Part shown: positions 8,126 to 13,919 of the stretch, in pieces
Layout: each line of letters starts with the position of its first letter
Position numbering within the stretch: position 1 is the stretch's first letter
Notes under the pieces: generated by a model
The model's input: only the letters and a program-made list of their open reading frames with translations
The model's database searches: none
Told to the model about the DNA's origin: nothing
From: DATELY01 sp040513115
GTDB lineage: Bacteria; Pseudomonadota; Gammaproteobacteria; Steroidobacterales; Steroidobacteraceae
DNA: 13,919 bases
Direction of reading: 5' to 3'
Assembly: GCA_040513115.1 (NCBI GenBank)
Contig: JBEVDW010000129.1
Span: 1 to 13,919, forward strand
Program-made: the position numbers and the translations under genes

Positions 8126-8338
8126 TTACGGTGCGACAGGTTCGTTCGGCGTTCCGCCGCACGTCCAGACGCTTCCATCCGGCCGATACTTGACCGTCGC
8201 ACCGCTGGAGAACTGCAGATACATGACGCCGTCGACGCATTGCTGCGAATGACCTTTGAACTTTGCGACACCGCGTTCGAAGTTGCCGCAGGCGCTCAGG
8301 CTCAAGACAATTCCACAGCACAGAATCGCTGTTCGCAT
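8126..8338 (-). CDS. Small lipoprotein of unknown function
   Basis: This encodes 70 residues starting at the ATG at 8336-8338, which has a perfect GAGGAG 5 nt upstream. A longer frame to 8389 exists, but the extra residues are not signal-like and would place the lipobox too far inside. The protein has a type II signal peptide with lipobox LSAC, giving a lipidated Cys17, followed by GNF. The mature part is about 54 residues and contains two further cysteines (34 and 60) that could form a disulfide around a short beta-rich core (VDGVMYLQF, ATVKYRPDGSVWTC), then a Pro-rich end. I do not recognise the family. Position +2 is Gly, so sorting to the outer membrane is plausible. It is the first gene of the operon with the DOMON-like and NamZ-like genes, which hints at an envelope or peptidoglycan role, not more. 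Confidence 0.78.
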   Translation of the reverse strand: MRTAILCCGIVLSLSACGNFERGVAKFKGHSQQCVDGVMYLQFSSGATVKYRPDGSVWTCGGTPNEPVAP

Positions 8339-8343
8339 TGCAT

Positions 8344-8349
8344 CTCCTC
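8344..8349 (-). promoter_or_regulatory. Shine-Dalgarno GAGGAG fixing the lipoprotein start at 8338
   Basis: The minus strand reads GAGGAG, then 5 nt, then ATG. This decides between the ATG at 8338 and the upstream in-frame start at 8389, in favour of the former. Confidence 0.8.
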
Positions 8350-8458
8350 GCTGTTCGTCAGAACCGCCGCGCAAAGCGCGCTTGATCAACGGACGGTGCG
8401 CCGCCCCGGAACGAATAGGGCCGCCTTCCGCTTATACCGATAGCAGGCCAGATCGATT

Positions 8459-8463
8459 GGAGG
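8459..8463 (+). promoter_or_regulatory. Shine-Dalgarno GGAGG for the EF-hand gene
   Basis: GGAGG lies 5 nt before the ATG at 8469, near ideal. It rejects the much longer open frame that begins at 8256, which runs through the divergent lipoprotein gene. Confidence 0.85.
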
Positions 8464-8468
8464 TTGCC

Positions 8469-8732
8469 ATGAAAACACGCATGTTCTTATTGATGGTCGC
8501 GGTTCCCTTCCTGGCGAGCGTGGCACTGGCCGACGATGTGGCGGAGGAGACCGAACGCACGCAGGCCAAGTTCCAGGCGCTGGATCGCAACTCGGATCAA
8601 CGTATCAGCAAAGATGAAGCGAGCTCCAATCGGGATCTCGCGAATCGGTTTGCAGCAGTCGATGCGAATGCGGATGGGTATGTGAGTGCGGAGGAATACC
8701 TGGCGCGACCGAGCGAGGAACGGTTCGAGTAG
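8469..8732 (+). CDS. Small secreted EF-hand calcium-binding protein
   Basis: The 87-residue protein starts with a standard signal peptide (MKTRMFLLMVAVPFLASVALA, cleavage before DDVAEE), so it is periplasmic or secreted. It carries two 12-residue EF-hand loops. The first is DRNSDQRISKDE at about residues 39-50, and the second is DANADGYVSAEE at about 65-76. Both have acidic or Asn ligands at positions 1, 3 and 5 and Glu at position 12; position 7 can coordinate through its backbone. Binding of Ca2+ is thus likely. Partners are unknown; small EF-hand exoproteins of this kind are common in gammaproteobacteria as calcium buffers or regulators. It is divergent from the lipoprotein operon across a 130-bp spacer in which I could not identify a convincing promoter. 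Its stop is 17 bp from the end of the rhomboid remnant on the other strand. Confidence 0.93.
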   Translation: MKTRMFLLMVAVPFLASVALADDVAEETERTQAKFQALDRNSDQRISKDEASSNRDLANRFAAVDANADGYVSAEEYLARPSEERFE

Positions 8733-8749
8733 CTCCACTCCGAGAACTG

Positions 8750-8839
8750 CTACAGGAACACCAGCACGCAGAGCGCCACGATCGTCCGCGTGACAATCGG
8801 TGGTCGGGAAGGCCGGTTGTCGTCGCGGAAAGGAAACAT
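8750..8839 (-). pseudogene. N-terminal remnant of a rhomboid-family intramembrane protease
   Basis: Starting 8 bp after the stop of the M1 aminopeptidase gene, an ATG opens 29 codons: MFPFRDDNRPSR, then PPIVTRTIVALCVLVFL, then TAG. Bacterial rhomboid proteases commonly begin with MFP-x-RDDNP-like residues followed by P-x-VT and a first membrane helix ending in VLVFLY or a similar stretch. This matches closely, and the TAG sits where a Tyr codon (TAC/TAT) is usual; the next codon, Gln, also fits. Beyond that point the frame runs into the antisense of the EF-hand gene, and no Ser/His catalytic region exists. So this is a 5' stub of a lost gene, or less likely a 29-residue membrane microprotein kept from it. 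No clear ribosome binding site is seen; coupling to the aminopeptidase gene is possible. Identification rests on motif memory, not a search. Confidence 0.6.
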
Positions 8840-8847
8840 TCCGGCGG

Positions 8848-10779
8848 TCAGCCGGCGGTCTGCTGTTTGTCGTTGATCAGTGCATCCAGCTGTGAACGAA
8901 ACACGACCTGGTACAAAGGGCGCGCTTTGGCATAGATCTGACGCGCACGGACCTGACCTGCCGGTGTTTTCATCAACGCTTCGTAGACGTCACGCACGAG
9001 CTTGCGGCGCCCGACGGTCGTGAGGAACTGTTCCAGCCTGCCGTATCCCGGCTCGTAGCTGTTGCGAACCACGTTGAGTAACCAGCTGTGTGCGATCTCG
9101 GCGTTCTGCGTTTGCGTGAGGCCGAAGGCGCGATCGAGCGATTCCATCTGCGCGCTGGAGAGCTGTGGCAGGTTGTCGAGGAAGTGGACCCATTCATGCG
9201 TACTCCACTCTTTCGTGTGCAGCGCCGTTTGTACAGATTCACCCGCCAGCCACCGACGCGTCTGCTCGTCCACCTGTGTGAATGCATCCGATTGCGGCAA
9301 TACAGCGGACGCCGGAATGCCAGGGCCATACAACCAGGCATCCACTTCCTGCAGGCTGACCTTCCCAGGCACCCGCTGGAGCAAGTGCGTATCCAGGTAC
9401 TCGCGGAATTGCTCGGTCACCAGGCTGTGGAACGCAAACTGCGCAAAGTAGTTGCGCAAGAATTCATCGAGTCGCTCGCGTCCGACGCGAGACTCCAGGA
9501 AGACCAGGAACAACCGACCCTTTTCGTAGGACACGTCGGTGAACGCTTCGTCGGGATCGCGGCCACGCAGGTCCAGCGCCAGTTGGGTCAACTCTGCTTC
9601 ACCCTTGGCATCCAGATCCCCGATATCACGGCGCAGTGATTGCAGCCCGAGCACCTGTTCCATCGCGCGGCGCTTTTCACCGTACACGCGGTCCACGATG
9701 CGGCTCTCGAGGTACGTCGTGAAGCCTTCGTTGAGCCACGTGTCCCGCCACGTACCGTTCGTGACGAGGTTGCCCGACCACGAATGGGCCAGCTCATGCG
9801 CGATCACGCCAGTGAGACTCTTGTCGCCGGCAAGCACCGTGGGCGTGATGAACGACACTCTCGGATTCTCCATGCCGCCCCACATGAAGCTCGGCGGCAG
9901 AATCAGCAGATCGTAGCGGCCCCACCGATACGGGCCGAACATCTGCTCGCACGTACGCAACATCGTTTCCACGTCGGAGAATTCGCGCGCGGCTGCGGCG
10001 ACGACGCTCGGCTCTGCGTAAACGCCGGTGCGCGGACCGATGCGCTGAAACTCCATGTCGCCAACGGCGAACGCGATCAAATAGGACGGCACGGCCTGCG
10101 GCATCTCGAAGGCGTAGTCGCCATCGCGCGGAGAAGCGGGATCATTCGCCGCGCTCATCACCGCACGCAGGGTTCTGGCTGTGTGAATCCGCGCACTGTA
10201 GGTGAGGCGTACGGAGGGTGTGTCTTGCAGCGGAATCCAGCTGCGGGCATGAACCGGCTGCGAGTGCGAATACAGGAAGGGCTGCTTGCGACCGGCTGTT
10301 TGCTGAGGCTCCAGCCATTGCAGACCCGACGCATCCGGCGAGGTGACGTAGCGAATGCGAATCTGTGGCTGCGCGCCCTGCAGTTGTGACGGCAGGGTGA
10401 TCGTCAGCGGCGCACCGAGAATTGCATCCCGCTTGCCGATGGTAAACGACAGCTGTTGAGGAGCACCCGAGGGCGGCATGAGTGCGACTTCGCGCACATC
10501 GAGATCACGCGAATCGAGGATCAGCTCGCGCGCCTTCTCATCAAGCCGTTTGATTCGCAGCAGCGCTTCTGCGTGCAAGCGCCGCTGGGCGAAGTCGACG
10601 TTCAGATCGAGCGCGGCGTGCTCGACGATGAACTGCTGCGTATTTGAATAGGAGTGGTAATCGTGACGGGGATCGAGCGGTGCGCTCGACTCAGCGCTCG
10701 CGCGCGCTCCAACGATCAGCAGGAGGAGCGTCGCGACGCAACGCGACGCAACGTGCGAGCAACCTGGCCCGCGCCTCAA
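8848..10779 (-). CDS. Secreted M1-family metallopeptidase (leukotriene A4 hydrolase-like aminopeptidase)
   Basis: The 643-residue protein is a zinc aminopeptidase of family M1, closest in pattern to the LTA4 hydrolase/cold aminopeptidase branch. A signal peptide (hydrophobic core VATLLLLIVG, cleavage near ASA/ES at about 29) implies a periplasmic or secreted enzyme. The N-terminal domain holds HARSWIPLQDTPSVRLTYSA (177-196) and PSYLIAFAVGD (231-241), the exopeptidase motif GGMEN (301-305), and the zinc site HELAH with His328, His332 and Glu351 in WLNEG, spaced HExxH-x18-E. SYEKG further on carries the likely catalytic Tyr. The C-terminal helical domain ends in YAKARPLYQVVF, typical of the branch. 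The expected role is trimming N-terminal residues from peptides. The start is TTG at 10777-10779, whose TTGA overlaps the TGA stop of the transpeptidase gene by 4-bp coupling geometry; no ATG or GTG would preserve the signal peptide. Confidence 0.96.
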   Translation of the reverse strand: MRRGPGCSHVASRCVATLLLLIVGARASAESSAPLDPRHDYHSYSNTQQFIVEHAALDLNVDFAQRRLHAEALLRIKRLDEKARELILDSRDLDVREVALMPPSGAPQQLSFTIGKRDAILGAPLTITLPSQLQGAQPQIRIRYVTSPDASGLQWLEPQQTAGRKQPFLYSHSQPVHARSWIPLQDTPSVRLTYSARIHTARTLRAVMSAANDPASPRDGDYAFEMPQAVPSYLIAFAVGDMEFQRIGPRTGVYAEPSVVAAAAREFSDVETMLRTCEQMFGPYRWGRYDLLILPPSFMWGGMENPRVSFITPTVLAGDKSLTGVIAHELAHSWSGNLVTNGTWRDTWLNEGFTTYLESRIVDRVYGEKRRAMEQVLGLQSLRRDIGDLDAKGEAELTQLALDLRGRDPDEAFTDVSYEKGRLFLVFLESRVGRERLDEFLRNYFAQFAFHSLVTEQFREYLDTHLLQRVPGKVSLQEVDAWLYGPGIPASAVLPQSDAFTQVDEQTRRWLAGESVQTALHTKEWSTHEWVHFLDNLPQLSSAQMESLDRAFGLTQTQNAEIAHSWLLNVVRNSYEPGYGRLEQFLTTVGRRKLVRDVYEALMKTPAGQVRARQIYAKARPLYQVVFRSQLDALINDKQQTAG

Positions 10780-11120
10780 TCGACCGCGCCTGCTTGCTTG
10801 GCAGCGCCCACCTGCAAGGCCGGGGACGCTGGCTTAGTCGTCGCTGTCGCAGGCTTCGCCTTGTTCTGTGCCACCGTCGCGGCAGGTTGAGGTTTCGTTG
10901 CCGCCTGAGGTTTTGCAGCCGCTGCAGTCGCGGTGGGTTGTGCTTTGGCAGTTGCTGTCGTGCCGGCTGGAGTCTTGGCGGGGCTCGCCGCGGCAGTCGG
11001 TTGAGACTTCGCCGTCGTTGCAGTCGCTGCGGCTGGCTTCGCCGCAGCAGCAGGTTTGGCAGCAACGGTCTTGTTTGCCGCGGGCTTCGCCTGCGCCTTT
11101 GGTTTTGCGGGTGTCTTCGG
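10776..11120 (-). repeat. Low-complexity coding tract for the Ala/Lys/Pro/Thr tail
   Basis: The 3' quarter of the transpeptidase gene is built of degenerate repeats around AKP, AAAKPA and TATAK units. On DNA level the copies differ in third positions, so this is a selected composition rather than a fresh tandem expansion. It also generates long false open frames on the opposite strand. Confidence 0.75.
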
Positions 11121-12275
11121 CATCGGCACGCCCGCACGCGCTGCTGCGAACTCTTCCGCGCTGACGAGCAGCTCTTCACGCCCATCCCACGTCGCGCCCG
11201 ACGGCAGCTCGTTTTCCACGTGCCGCGTCGAGGCGAGATAACGCTCGAACGTGAACGGCCTCTGGTTCACGGGCGTCGCAATACCACGCGCGTCGCTGAC
11301 GAGCCGCTCCACCAACACCGGGTCCATGCTGGCGCTGTACTTCGTGACCCTCTCTTGCATCGTGGTCGACAGACGGTGCGACATCAGCTCCACCGCACTC
11401 GGGTGCTGACGCTGGTCGTCTTCCATGACGGGGAACGCCTGCACGTACAACGCATCCCTGTGCCAGCCGAATACCAGCGGCTGATTGACGACATGCACCG
11501 GCGTGCCGACGGCGATCTGATCGTAGAGCTGCGCGATGTCTTCGGGATAGAAACGCATGCACCCGTGACTCGAGCGCATGCCGACGCCGTAGGGCTTGTT
11601 GGTGCCGTGAACGAGATAGCTCGGCCATCCCAACGTCATCATGTGCGTGCCCAGCGGATTGTCGGGACCGGGTGGCACTTTGCGCGGCAATGGATCGCCC
11701 GCTTCCGCATGCTCCTTGCGCACGGATGCCGGCGGGAACCATGTCGGATTCTTCGCCTTGCCGGTCACCTTCGTCGTGCCTTCCGGTGTGGACCAACCCA
11801 CCTTGCCGATGCCGATAGGATGGGTGATCACCGTTTGCAGCTCGCCGTCCTTGCGCTTCGGGAAGTAATACGTGCGCATCGCAGCGAGGTTGATCACAAG
11901 TCCCTCGCGCGGCGCATCGGGCAGCACGAACCGCGTCGGCACGACGATCTCGCGGCCTTCGCCGGGCAGCCACGGATCGATGCCGGGATTGGCGCGCACC
12001 AGTTCTTCGTAGCCGACGTTGAAGCGCCGCGCGATGTCGGAGAACGTGTCTTCGGCAGAGCTCTTCGTGACTTGCAGCTCGCCAACTACATCATCGTGCT
12101 CTGGATCGAACTGGAACTCATGTGTTGCGAGCGGCGCCTGCACGACGGGCTCGGGCAACGGTTGTTCGACCGGCTCCTTGGGCTCACGCACACCGAGACC
12201 TTGGCACGCCGTTAGAGCAACAGACAGCAGCACGACACCGCTGCGCACGAACGAACGAACGCCTGAGCTATTCAT
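10776..12275 (-). CDS. LysM / L,D-transpeptidase (YkuD) lipoprotein with Ala-Lys-Pro-Thr tail
   Basis: The 499-residue protein begins with a lipoprotein signal (lipobox LTAC, Cys24). A LysM-like segment follows at about 67-114 (DTFSDIARRFNVGYEELVRANPGIDPWLPGEGREIVVPT). The YkuD domain is at about 126-268, with HGTNKPYG (223-230) and the catalytic SHGCMR, where Cys239 is the nucleophile and His223/His237 assist. The catalytic domain forms 3-3 crosslinks in peptidoglycan or attaches outer-membrane lipoprotein, in the periplasm; which one cannot be told. After a conserved region to about 385 comes a tail of over 110 residues (386-499) made almost only of Ala, Lys, Pro, Thr and Gln, which is basic and disordered. 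Such tails may bind anionic wall or membrane polymers (inference). Its TGA overlaps the start of the M1 peptidase gene. The ATG at 12275 is the only start that gives a proper lipoprotein signal; the ribosome binding site is weak. Confidence 0.95.
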   Translation of the reverse strand: MNSSGVRSFVRSGVVLLSVALTACQGLGVREPKEPVEQPLPEPVVQAPLATHEFQFDPEHDDVVGELQVTKSSAEDTFSDIARRFNVGYEELVRANPGIDPWLPGEGREIVVPTRFVLPDAPREGLVINLAAMRTYYFPKRKDGELQTVITHPIGIGKVGWSTPEGTTKVTGKAKNPTWFPPASVRKEHAEAGDPLPRKVPPGPDNPLGTHMMTLGWPSYLVHGTNKPYGVGMRSSHGCMRFYPEDIAQLYDQIAVGTPVHVVNQPLVFGWHRDALYVQAFPVMEDDQRQHPSAVELMSHRLSTTMQERVTKYSASMDPVLVERLVSDARGIATPVNQRPFTFERYLASTRHVENELPSGATWDGREELLVSAEEFAAARAGVPMPKTPAKPKAQAKPAANKTVAAKPAAAAKPAAATATTAKSQPTAAASPAKTPAGTTATAKAQPTATAAAAKPQAATKPQPAATVAQNKAKPATATTKPASPALQVGAAKQAGAVD

Positions 12276-12344
12276 TGATGATGCATTCCGCTGATTTCGT
12301 TGGCGGCGCGGTTGGCTGGCGCGCTGCGTCTTCAGTGGCGAACG

Positions 12345-12836
12345 TTACACAACCAGGGGCTTATTGGGTAATTCATTCCGATCTGTCGCCGGATAGTGAC
12401 GGTGAATGAGTTCACCCACAGCCTGTACGCCGGCGACCACACCCTCCACATAAGCGCCATGGCCGAACGCCTGTTCCATCGTGTGACAGACGGCGGCCCA
12501 CTCCTCCGGTTGGACTTTGCCGTTGAGACCGCGGTCGGCAATGATTTCCACGTCGCGCTCAGCCATCAGCAGGTAGATCAGCACGCCATTGTTCGCTTCG
12601 GTGTCCCAAACGCCGCAGCGCGCAAACCATTCCAACGCCCGGGCCCGGGGCGTTACGTCACGAAGCACCTGCATGGGACTCAACGTCGCCTCGACGGCGA
12701 TGCGGATTTCACCGCCATGGCGCGATTCGCTGTCGGCGATGGCGGATTCGATGGCCTGCAAGGCGGCTGCATCGAAATGTCGTCGGTGCGACCAGGGCAG
12801 TGCGAACAGGTGACGCAACATACGCGCGAGCTTCAT
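12345..12836 (-). CDS. TPM-domain protein, soluble short form
   Basis: The 163-residue protein has one TPM domain (the fold of the YgcG/Psb32 family), seen from SRHGGEIRIAVEA (38-50) to ANNGVLIYLLMAERDVEIIADRGLN (81-105) and GAYVEGVVAGVQAVGELI (127-144). It lacks a signal peptide, a membrane segment and the Gly-rich tail of its neighbour, so it probably stays in the cytoplasm or on the inner face of the membrane. TPM domains in plants act in photosystem II repair and some show acid phosphatase activity in vitro; the bacterial role is not settled. The start is the ATG at 12834-12836, just 4 bp after the stop of the larger TPM gene, and the residues upstream in the same frame are only antisense of Gly codons. 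The gene order LemA, TPM, TPM is a common proteobacterial operon. Confidence 0.92.
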   Translation of the reverse strand: MKLARMLRHLFALPWSHRRHFDAAALQAIESAIADSESRHGGEIRIAVEATLSPMQVLRDVTPRARALEWFARCGVWDTEANNGVLIYLLMAERDVEIIADRGLNGKVQPEEWAAVCHTMEQAFGHGAYVEGVVAGVQAVGELIHRHYPATDRNELPNKPLVV

Positions 12837-12840
12837 GGCA

Positions 12841-13005
12841 TCACCAACGGCCGGACGCGCCGCCGCCTCCGAAGCCGCCACCGCCGCCGCTCCAGCCGCC
12901 ACCACCGCCGCCCCAACTGCTGCCCCCGCCGCTCCAGCCGCCCATGCCGCCCCCCCAACCGCCGCGTCTGCCGCGAGTGAGGCCGCCACCTCCCCCGCCG
13001 CCCAG
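12841..13005 (-). repeat. Glycine-codon low-complexity tract
   Basis: Runs of GGC/GGT/GGA codons form the Gly/Trp/Ser-rich C-terminus of the TPM membrane protein. The plus strand therefore reads as CCGCC runs and yields proline-rich false frames. Composition of this sort is normal for YgcG homologues. Confidence 0.75.
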
Positions 13006-13788
13006 CAAGCTGAATATGAAAGCAATGACGCCGGCGGCAATCGCGATTCCGAGAGCGTGAGTGACGACGAAGGCAATCACTCCGGCGAGGCCACCGGTCG
13101 CGCCCGCTCCCAGGAAGCTGCCGAACATGCGGCGAAGAACGCTACCGCCCACCAGTACGACCATCAACAGGATGGGAAACACATTCCCCAGTCCGCCACC
13201 GCCGCTCGGCGAAGGTTCCTGCGCGGGTTCGGGAAGCGGCTCGCCATCGATCACCCGTACGATGCGATCCACGGCCGCGGTCAACGCGAGGTACACCTCG
13301 CCGCTGCGCAGATGGGGAACCATGTCCTGACGAATGATTCGCGAAGCGATCAGGTCGGGCAGTGCGCCTTCCAGACCATAGCCAACCTCGATGCGCACTT
13401 CGCGATCTTGCAGTGCGAGCACGATGATGGCGCCATCGTCGATGCTCTTGCGGCCCACCCGCCAGGCTTCTGCCAGGCGAATGGAGAACTGCTCGATGGC
13501 TTCGGGTTTGGTGGTGGGCAACACCAGAATCGCGATCTGGCTGCCCTTGCGCTTTTCGAACGCGAGCAAGGTCTGTTCGAGGGCTTTCACCTGCTCTTGG
13601 GTGAGCGTGCCGGTCAGATCGGTGACGGGAGAACGCAGGGGCGGGATGGCGACGTCGGCCCACGCGGTGACTACGCTGAACCACAGTGCAAGCGTCAGAA
13701 CCGTGGCAAGCAGCCAGCGGGAATTGCCGCCACCCCAACCCTCCCCCACGTCGCGGGGGAGGGGGCGGAGAGCGCTCGCAGCAAACAT
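12841..13788 (-). CDS. YgcG-like TPM-domain membrane protein with Gly-rich tail
   Basis: The 315-residue protein has a signal peptide (hydrophobic core WLLATVLTLALWFSVVTAWA ending near residue 44), a periplasmic TPM domain (about 47-182: PVTDLTGTLTQEQ, SQIAILVLPTT, DDGAIIVLALQDREVRIEVGYGLEGALPD), a Pro/Ser/Gly linker, hydrophobic helices at about 204-216 and 232-262, and a glycine-rich end (263-315) closing with GGGGASGRW, as is usual for YgcG. It probably acts at the inner membrane together with LemA; the biochemical role is unknown. Oddity: the n-region of the signal peptide contains LRPLPRDVGEGWGGG, encoded by a GC-rich hairpin repeat (13739-13763), so the element lies between the start codon and the hydrophobic core. 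Start choice: the ATG at 13788. A TTG at 13803 overlapping the LemA stop is an alternative, and no start codon exists after the repeat. Confidence 0.92.
   Translation of the reverse strand: MFAASALRPLPRDVGEGWGGGNSRWLLATVLTLALWFSVVTAWADVAIPPLRSPVTDLTGTLTQEQVKALEQTLLAFEKRKGSQIAILVLPTTKPEAIEQFSIRLAEAWRVGRKSIDDGAIIVLALQDREVRIEVGYGLEGALPDLIASRIIRQDMVPHLRSGEVYLALTAAVDRIVRVIDGEPLPEPAQEPSPSGGGGLGNVFPILLMVVLVGGSVLRRMFGSFLGAGATGGLAGVIAFVVTHALGIAIAAGVIAFIFSLLGGGGGGGLTRGRRGGWGGGMGGWSGGGSSWGGGGGGWSGGGGGFGGGGASGRW
13739..13763. repeat. GC hairpin repeat element inside the TPM gene start
   Basis: CCCTCCCCC and GGGGGAGGG form a perfect 9-bp stem with a 7-nt loop (ACGTCGC). The stem and the flanking CACCCCAAC look like the dispersed palindromic intergenic repeats of many proteobacteria, which give shadow peptides such as PLPxxGEGWG on one strand and PSPxSRGRG on the other. 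I found no second copy in the window, so the 'dispersed repeat' label is inferred from the known pattern. Confidence 0.6.
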
Positions 13789-13799
13789 TGGGGCTCGAA

Positions 13800-13919
13800 T
13801 CAACCGGGTTGCGGCGCTGGCGGCGGCGGATTAGTTGCCGGAGCAGGCGGTGCAGTGCGCGCCGGCTCATCGAAATTTACGGTCGGCGGTTTCGAGATCT
13901 CCGCTTCGTTCTCGACGGT
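13800..13919 (-). CDS. LemA-family protein, C-terminal end only (5' part outside window)
   Basis: The minus strand is open from the window edge for 39 codons to a TGA at 13800-13802. The residues TVENEAEISKPPTVNFDEPA resemble the conserved end of LemA-family proteins (acidic stretch, then PP-x-V-x-F), followed by a proline/alanine-rich tail. LemA proteins have an N-terminal membrane helix and a cytoplasmic or periplasmic helical bundle; their function is not well defined. The call is supported mainly by the two TPM genes directly downstream, the usual partners of LemA. With only 39 residues visible the assignment is likely but not certain. Confidence 0.75.
   Translation of the reverse strand, partial: TVENEAEISKPPTVNFDEPARTAPPAPATNPPPPAPQPG

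Noticed and set aside
8408..8438. GGAAC followed by a TTATA-like box, as an ECF-sigma or sigma70 promoter for the EF-hand gene
   Set aside because: The downstream half does not match an ECF -10, and no sigma70 -35 lies at 16-18 bp from TATACC.
10644..12215. 523-codon open frame on the plus strand opposite the L,D-transpeptidase
   Set aside because: Arg/Leu/Cys-rich translation with no domain, produced by the Ala/Pro/Thr-rich tail and GC codon bias of the real gene on the other strand.
12841..13005. CCGCC-rich run as a CRISPR or tandem-repeat array
   Set aside because: No regular repeat-spacer pattern; it is the glycine-rich coding end of the TPM protein read on the other strand.
13187..13240. 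Second copy of the hairpin repeat (plus strand reads PPPPLGEG-like)
   Set aside because: No inverted stem is present; the proline-rich shadow comes from Ser/Pro/Gly codons of the TPM linker.

Overview
The window is GC-rich, and nearly every gene has the third-position bias of a GC-rich gammaproteobacterium. The gene set (TonB-dependent receptor beside a TPR-sulfotransferase, inner-membrane GH17 protein, LemA-TPM-TPM cluster, secreted LTA4H-like M1 peptidase, EF-hand exoprotein) resembles the Xanthomonadales/Nevskiales/Steroidobacteraceae sphere. That placement is inference from gene content, not from a marker gene.

Left part (1-6011): a GH17 glucanase/transglucosidase-like gene runs leftward off the edge. 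Across a 223-bp spacer a TonB-dependent receptor runs rightward, followed after 5 bp by a TPR-sulfotransferase and then by a short CinA-type (MoaB/MPT-binding) protein. A 286-bp spacer (6012-6297) holds no convincing gene.

Middle (6298-8732): a leftward operon encodes a 70-residue lipoprotein of unknown function, a DOMON-like protein of the MurB-associated type, and a DUF1343/NamZ (GH171) protein without a signal peptide. This may be a peptidoglycan-sugar (MurNAc) recycling module. Divergent from it is a small secreted double EF-hand protein with a strong ribosome binding site.

Right part (8733-13919): two leftward blocks. One is an L,D-transpeptidase with LysM and a long Ala/Lys/Pro/Thr tail, overlapping by 4 bp a secreted M1 aminopeptidase. 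Right after the aminopeptidase comes what looks like the first 29 codons of a rhomboid protease, cut off at the convergent EF-hand gene. The other block is the end of a LemA-family gene followed by two TPM-domain genes. The first TPM gene carries a GC-rich hairpin repeat inside its signal-peptide coding region.

The common theme is the cell envelope: outer-membrane uptake, glucan and peptidoglycan enzymes, L,D-crosslinking and periplasmic proteolysis. I see no phage, IS element, CRISPR array, tRNA or rRNA, and no clear new defence or mobile system. The best leads are the rhomboid stub, the repeat embedded in a signal peptide, and the lipoprotein-DOMON-NamZ operon.
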